A DNA stretch of 64,000 bases from Oleiphilus sp. (lineage in GTDB: Bacteria > Pseudomonadota > Gammaproteobacteria > Pseudomonadales > Oleiphilaceae): the NCBI GenBank assembly GCA_006212045.1, contig PZPK01000021.1:1-64000 (forward strand), in the 5' to 3' direction. Shown in pieces: positions 60,283 to 64,000 of this stretch. Numbering within the stretch: the stretch's first letter is position 1; every line of letters begins with the position of its first letter. The notes under the pieces are model-generated. The model ran no database searches and was not told where the DNA came from. It worked only from the letters and a program-made list of their open reading frames with translations. The translations under genes and the position numbers were made by a program.

Positions 60283-61155
60283 ATGTATGAATGGCTGATC
60301 GCTCCTTTTGTCGAATTTTCCTTTATGCAGCGGGCGATGATCGGTTGTATTACGATTGCCGTAAGCGCAACCCCTGTGGGCGTGTTTCTGATGTTACGGC
60401 GCATGAGCCTGACCGGAGATGCCATGGCGCATGCGATTCTTCCGGGCGCCGCCGTCGGCTTTATGCTGGCCGGTTTTTCGATTGGGGCAATGACGATCGG
60501 CGGCATTGTTGCCGGTTGTGCGGTGGCGCTGCTGTCCGGACTGGTTTCCCGCTTCACTGAAGTAGGCGAAGATTCCAGTATGGCGTCTTTCTATCTGATC
60601 TCACTGGCACTGGGCGTTCTCATTATTTCGGTCAACGGGAGCCAGATTGATCTGCTCCATGTGCTGTTTGGATCTGCCTTGGCATTGAACAATGAGGCCC
60701 TGCTTCTGCTGGGTTCAATCGCTTCAGTCACACTGATTGCGCTGGCGGTGATGTTCAGGCCACTGGTGATGGAGTGCATGGATTCTTCTTTCCTGCGCTC
60801 GGTGAGTCAGCTGAGTATCTATGCGCACATGAGCTTTTTGGTTCTGGTCGTGCTGAATCTCGTTGGCGGTTTCAATGCCCTTGGTACCTTGATGTCTGTC
60901 GGAATGATGATCCTGCCACCGGCGATTGCCCGTTACTGGTCTTCGCGCCTGGATACCATGATTCTGCTATCCATAGTCATGGCCGTTCTTGCTTGTTATA
61001 TTGGATTGCTGGCGTCATACCATGCCGCCTGGCCAACGGGTTCGGCGATTATCCTCACCCTGGGGGCCGTCTATATCGTGTCATTTGTTGTCGGGCCGAA
61101 GGGGAGTCTGATGCGGCGTATGGCGACACAGAAACACAAGCATTTGAGCGCCTAA
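60283..61155 (+). CDS. znuB: Zinc ABC transporter permease ZnuB
   Basis: The 290-residue ABC-3-family permease has about eight TM helices and the conserved GDAMAHAILPGAAVGF segment that contacts the ATPase. It forms the membrane channel of the zinc importer. The ATG at 60283 lies 23 bp after znuC, so the genes are co-transcribed under Zur. Confidence 0.93.
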   Translation: MYEWLIAPFVEFSFMQRAMIGCITIAVSATPVGVFLMLRRMSLTGDAMAHAILPGAAVGFMLAGFSIGAMTIGGIVAGCAVALLSGLVSRFTEVGEDSSMASFYLISLALGVLIISVNGSQIDLLHVLFGSALALNNEALLLLGSIASVTLIALAVMFRPLVMECMDSSFLRSVSQLSIYAHMSFLVLVVLNLVGGFNALGTLMSVGMMILPPAIARYWSSRLDTMILLSIVMAVLACYIGLLASYHAAWPTGSAIILTLGAVYIVSFVVGPKGSLMRRMATQKHKHLSA

Positions 61156-61158
61156 AGA

Positions 61159-61575
61159 ATGAAAGAATGGTTTAAGAATATTGAGAATGCTCCCGAGGGA
61201 AGCGCTTTTCCGCTCGCACGTCTGTTAGAAGAGCTGAATTTTAATGATCAGGGATTGATTCCGGTGATCGCTCAGGACGCAGATTCTCTGGCGGTACTGA
61301 TGTTTGCCTGGATGAATCACGATGCGCTGCTCGAAACCCTGAACACCGGGCGCATGTGTTACTGGTCACGCTCTCGCCGCAGTTTGTGGCGTAAAGGCGA
61401 AAGTTCCGGGCATACCCAGAAGCTGCACACCCTGTCCACAGATTGCGATGGCGACGTCCTGCTGGCAAAAGTGTCGCAGAGAGGCGCGGCCTGCCATACC
61501 CACAGACGCAGTTGTTTCTATTTGAAGATTGGCGATGAGCAGGTCACCATTTCAGGTGCTTTCATCGAGGAATAA
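61159..61575 (+). CDS. hisI: Phosphoribosyl-AMP cyclohydrolase
   Basis: The 138-residue HisI protein has the metal-site DCDGD and zinc cysteines (TDCDGD, ACHTHRRSC), plus CYWSRSRRSLWRKGESSG. It opens the purine ring in the third step of histidine synthesis. It follows znuB by 3 bp, so it is linked to the Zur-controlled operon. HisI requires zinc, and some bacteria keep Zur-controlled hisI copies to cope with zinc limitation. It could be the housekeeping or a zinc-stress copy. Confidence 0.9.
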   Translation: MKEWFKNIENAPEGSAFPLARLLEELNFNDQGLIPVIAQDADSLAVLMFAWMNHDALLETLNTGRMCYWSRSRRSLWRKGESSGHTQKLHTLSTDCDGDVLLAKVSQRGAACHTHRRSCFYLKIGDEQVTISGAFIEE

Positions 61576-61578
61576 AAA

Positions 61579-61606
61579 AAAAGGCCGACAAATGTGGCGG
61601 CCTTTT
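61579..61606. terminator. Terminator of the znuCB-hisI operon
   Basis: The stem AAAAGGCCG / CGGCCTTTT, 4 bp after the hisI stop, lies between convergent genes. Confidence 0.82.
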
Positions 61607-61629
61607 GCAGTGCTTTCGGGAGTGCGCTG

Positions 61630-62319
61630 TTACTTGATCACTTCCAGCAATTCCACATCAAACAGCAAGGTTTCGTTGGGTCCGATTGAACGGTTGCCAT
61701 TTGGGCCATAAGCCAGATCGGCTGGAATAAACAGCTGCCATTTTGAGCCCTGAGGCATCAGTTGCAAGGCTTCGGTCCAGCCCTGAATTACGCCATTCAC
61801 CGGGAAGCTCACAGGTTCGCCGCGATCTACTGAGCTGTCGAACACCGTACCGTTGATCAATGAACCCGTATAGTGAACTCGGACAGTATCGCTTGGCCCG
61901 GGCTGAATGCCTTTGCCTTCCTTAATGATCTTGTATTGCAGACCGCTTTCGAGTGTCACGACACCTTCCTTGTTTTTGTTTTCTTCTAAAAACGCGGTAC
62001 CGGTCTTTTTGTTTTCTTCGCTGAGTTGTTGCACCTGTTCCATCTGCTTCTGTTGCTGCTCACGCTGATATTCGTTCAGAAGCTGACCAATCTCTTCGTC
62101 GGTCATCATCGCAGCCTTACCTTCTACGGCATCCTTGACGCCTTTAATAAAGGTATCGACATTCAGATCGGGGAGGTCATTGGTCATGCGCTTGCCCAGC
62201 ATCAGACCAAAGCCATAGCTGACTTTCTGGTCGCGATTATCCAGCGTTTTGACCGGGTCATGAGCCGTTGCGATGGTGGTTGTCCCGGCGAGTGCCAGTG
62301 CAAGAATTGTTTTCTTCAT
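61630..62319 (-). CDS. FKBP-type peptidyl-prolyl isomerase, exported (FklB/FkpA/Mip-like)
   Basis: The 229-residue protein has a signal peptide (KKTILALALAGTTTIATA), an N-terminal helical dimerisation domain (residues ~30-120, Gln-rich), and an FKBP catalytic domain (VRVHYTGSLINGTVFDSS, then YGPNGNRSIGPNETLLFDVELL). It is a periplasmic PPIase that aids folding of envelope proteins. Same strand and just downstream of slyD. Confidence 0.92.
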   Translation of the reverse strand: MKKTILALALAGTTTIATAHDPVKTLDNRDQKVSYGFGLMLGKRMTNDLPDLNVDTFIKGVKDAVEGKAAMMTDEEIGQLLNEYQREQQQKQMEQVQQLSEENKKTGTAFLEENKNKEGVVTLESGLQYKIIKEGKGIQPGPSDTVRVHYTGSLINGTVFDSSVDRGEPVSFPVNGVIQGWTEALQLMPQGSKWQLFIPADLAYGPNGNRSIGPNETLLFDVELLEVIK

Positions 62320-62408
62320 AAAATTGTTCCAGGCGATGAGTTGTTATCACGTGGCCCACACCTTACTTGGTTTTCGGAGCATGGGCCAGATTCAAACATT
62401 GCGACTTG

Positions 62409-62903
62409 TTAATGGTGATGGCCACCCACGCCATGGGCATGTCCGTGCGCAATCTCCTCACTGGTGGCTTCTCTTACCTCCTGTATCTCAATGTCAAAAG
62501 TCAGGTCCTTACCCGCCAGTGGGTGGTTGGTATCGACATCAATATTGAACTTGCCCGGCTTGACCACAATCACCTGCCTTGGCCCCTGTTCCGTATTCAT
62601 GGTCGCGATGTCTCCCGGCCGCAGTCGGGCCAAAGACTTTTTATCGCCGACCAGATGTTTGATCGGAACCCGTTGTGTCGCGCCTTCCTGCCGGGGGCCA
62701 TAGGCCTCCGCGGCAGCGACAGTCACTGTGAAGACATCGCCGGCTCTGTGTTCGGTCATGGCGTTCTCCAGACTCGAAATAATGTTTTGGTGTCCGTGCA
62801 GATAGGCCATCGGATCGCCACCGTGTGAAGACTCAAGCTCTTGTCCATCGGCATTGCTCAGTCGGTAATGAAACGTGACAACATCGTCTTTGGAAATGGC
62901 CAT
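62409..62903 (-). CDS. slyD: SlyD-type FKBP peptidyl-prolyl isomerase
   Basis: The 164-residue cytoplasmic PPIase has the FKBP core VVTFHYRLSNADGQELE, with the inserted-in-flap domain (residues ~70-130) that gives chaperone activity. The His-rich metal-binding tail HGHAHGVGGHHH is short compared with E. coli SlyD. It may supply nickel or zinc. Confidence 0.92.
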   Translation of the reverse strand: MAISKDDVVTFHYRLSNADGQELESSHGGDPMAYLHGHQNIISSLENAMTEHRAGDVFTVTVAAAEAYGPRQEGATQRVPIKHLVGDKKSLARLRPGDIATMNTEQGPRQVIVVKPGKFNIDVDTNHPLAGKDLTFDIEIQEVREATSEEIAHGHAHGVGGHHH

Positions 62904-62979
62904 GGGTGTACTCCGCTAAAAAGCTGCTATTATCCTGACTGCGTTAAAACCTGTCTAACGAAATAGTTATTTGGTCGCT

Positions 62980-64000
62980 ATGATAAAATCATGCCGGATT
63001 GTTCTTCTGTTGTTCATGTTGTCTGGATTGAGTGCTTGCGAAATGGTGAAATCAGTGGCAACGCCAACCGATGGTAAAAGACCCGCCCACCATACTGAAA
63101 CGGGATTCAAAAACCCGCATATTGGTCCGATTGGCAAGGGGGCCTTCGAATTCGTCCGCATGAAGTATTTCGGAGACGAGCCCTTCGCAGACCAGGAAAA
63201 AGAGGCGCATCTGGTCGAGGTGACCGGCCCCGATCTTGACCTGATTGCGTCGCCGAAACAGAGGCCAGTGGTGACCTGGATTGGCCATTCGACATTTCTG
63301 ATTCAGTATCAGGGTATCAATATACTGACCGATCCGGTGTTTAGTGACCGGGTATCTCCCATCAGTTTTGCGGGCCCTAAACGGCTGGTCGAGCTGCCAT
63401 TACCGATCGAAGACCTGCCTGAAATTCATTTCATTGTCATTTCTCACAACCATTATGACCATCTTGATGTCGGCTCAATCGAGGCTTTCGCTTCACAGAG
63501 CGATTTCATCGTTCCACTGAAACTCGGGGAGTGGTTTAAGGATCTTGGCGTTGCGGCAGACAAAATACATGAATTTGACTGGTGGGATCAGCACAGCTTT
63601 GGTGATTTGACGCTGACGGCCACGCCTTCCCAGCACTGGTCGGCTCGCAGCCCCTTTGACCGGAACAGAACCCTGTGGGCGGCCTGGCATGTCGAGATCG
63701 GGGATTTTTCGTTCTGGTTTGCTGGCGATACCGGGTACAACGACATCCAGTTCAAGGAAGTAGGGCAGCGTTTCAGCAAAATTGATCTTGGATTGATACC
63801 GATTGGGGCCTATGCTCCGCGATGGTTTATGGGGCCTCAGCATGTGAACCCGGAAGAAGCGGTCCGGATTCATCAGGACATCGGTGCGCGCATGAGCCTG
63901 GGCATGCACTGGGGCACCTTTCAGCTCACAGCAGAGAGCATTATGCAACCCAAAGAAAGACTGGCGCTGGCGCTGGCAGAGAGTAATATAGACAGTCAGG
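62980..64000 (+). CDS. Lipoprotein metallo-beta-lactamase-fold hydrolase (NAPE-PLD-like), 3' end outside window
   Basis: From ATG 62980 the frame runs to the window edge. It has a signal with lipobox LSGLSAC, then TWIGHSTFLIQYQGINILTDP and the metal-site ISHNHYDHLD. Further ligand segments are FAGDTGY and LGMHWGTF. This arrangement matches NAPE-PLD/UlaG-like hydrolases, which act on phosphodiester or lactone bonds. Substrate unknown; outer-membrane or inner-membrane anchoring depends on residues after the lipid Cys. It is divergent from slyD by 76 bp. Confidence 0.85.
   Translation, partial: MIKSCRIVLLLFMLSGLSACEMVKSVATPTDGKRPAHHTETGFKNPHIGPIGKGAFEFVRMKYFGDEPFADQEKEAHLVEVTGPDLDLIASPKQRPVVTWIGHSTFLIQYQGINILTDPVFSDRVSPISFAGPKRLVELPLPIEDLPEIHFIVISHNHYDHLDVGSIEAFASQSDFIVPLKLGEWFKDLGVAADKIHEFDWWDQHSFGDLTLTATPSQHWSARSPFDRNRTLWAAWHVEIGDFSFWFAGDTGYNDIQFKEVGQRFSKIDLGLIPIGAYAPRWFMGPQHVNPEEAVRIHQDIGARMSLGMHWGTFQLTAESIMQPKERLALALAESNIDSQ

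Overview
The window looks like a chromosomal segment of a free-living gammaproteobacterium of the Pseudomonadales/Oceanospirillales type. This is inferred from gene order. One block reads gshB-tonB-yqgE-yqgF-pyrR-pyrB-pyrC', and it is divergent from pilG-pilH-pilI-pilJ-pilK-chpA-chpB-chpC, as in Pseudomonas. Another reads yrfG-hslR-hslO-pckA, as in enteric bacteria. ftsY-ftsE-ftsX-rpoH, divergent from rsmD, and zur/znuCB are also typical of the group. Most genes have near-even base composition. The first ~5.4 kb is more AT-rich and patchy. No tRNA, rRNA or CRISPR array was recognised.

Layout. 1-5465 is an accessory, copper-resistance-like island: the 5' part of a CopA-type multicopper oxidase (minus strand), a decayed IS3-family transposase, a PhoP/PhoQ-like two-component pair, a small exported three-repeat protein of unknown function, and gene debris. 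The promoter region of the repeat protein occurs a second time upstream of copA, next to a broken remnant of the same small gene. Both copies keep a 6-5-6 direct repeat that could bind the local response regulator. Three 16-bp direct repeats mark the junction with the core genome. 5466-20403 is core: greB, a second two-component system, djlA, a hydroxypyruvate isomerase/tartronate semialdehyde reductase pair, rpoH, ftsX-ftsE-ftsY, rsmD, an acyl-CoA desaturase, a lone hydantoinase A and mutM. 20404-29861 holds cysQ, yrfG-hslR-hslO-pckA, a fused TRAP permease with a partner lipoprotein, and an HU gene. 29862-35633 is the pyrimidine/glutathione block on the minus strand.

36002-51567 is a complete Pil-Chp chemosensory operon, which controls type IV pili and twitching. 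It has two CheY-like regulators (PilG, PilH), CheW-like PilI and ChpC, the receptor PilJ, methyltransferase PilK, methylesterase ChpB and the 2517-residue hybrid kinase ChpA with a long array of phosphotransfer modules. Behind it lie a membrane protein with a degenerate GGDEF domain (GDDCF) and a soluble chemoreceptor-like gene broken by an apparent 1-nt frameshift.

51884-64000 contains folE, rnb, two TetR regulators, a bacterial voltage-gated channel with a Ca-channel-like filter (TFEDWTD), a 2OG-Fe(II) oxygenase with an N-terminal SEC-C-like zinc motif under a tandem 13-bp operator array, the zur/znuCB zinc system with a Zur box and a 34-codon membrane ORF, hisI, two FKBP isomerases (FklB/Mip type and SlyD) and the start of a lipoprotein metallo-beta-lactamase-fold hydrolase.

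The most unusual items are the repeat protein with its duplicated promoter, the channel filter, the operator array with the SEC-C/2OG oxygenase, ChpA's lysine-substituted module, and the degenerate GGDEF protein next to it.
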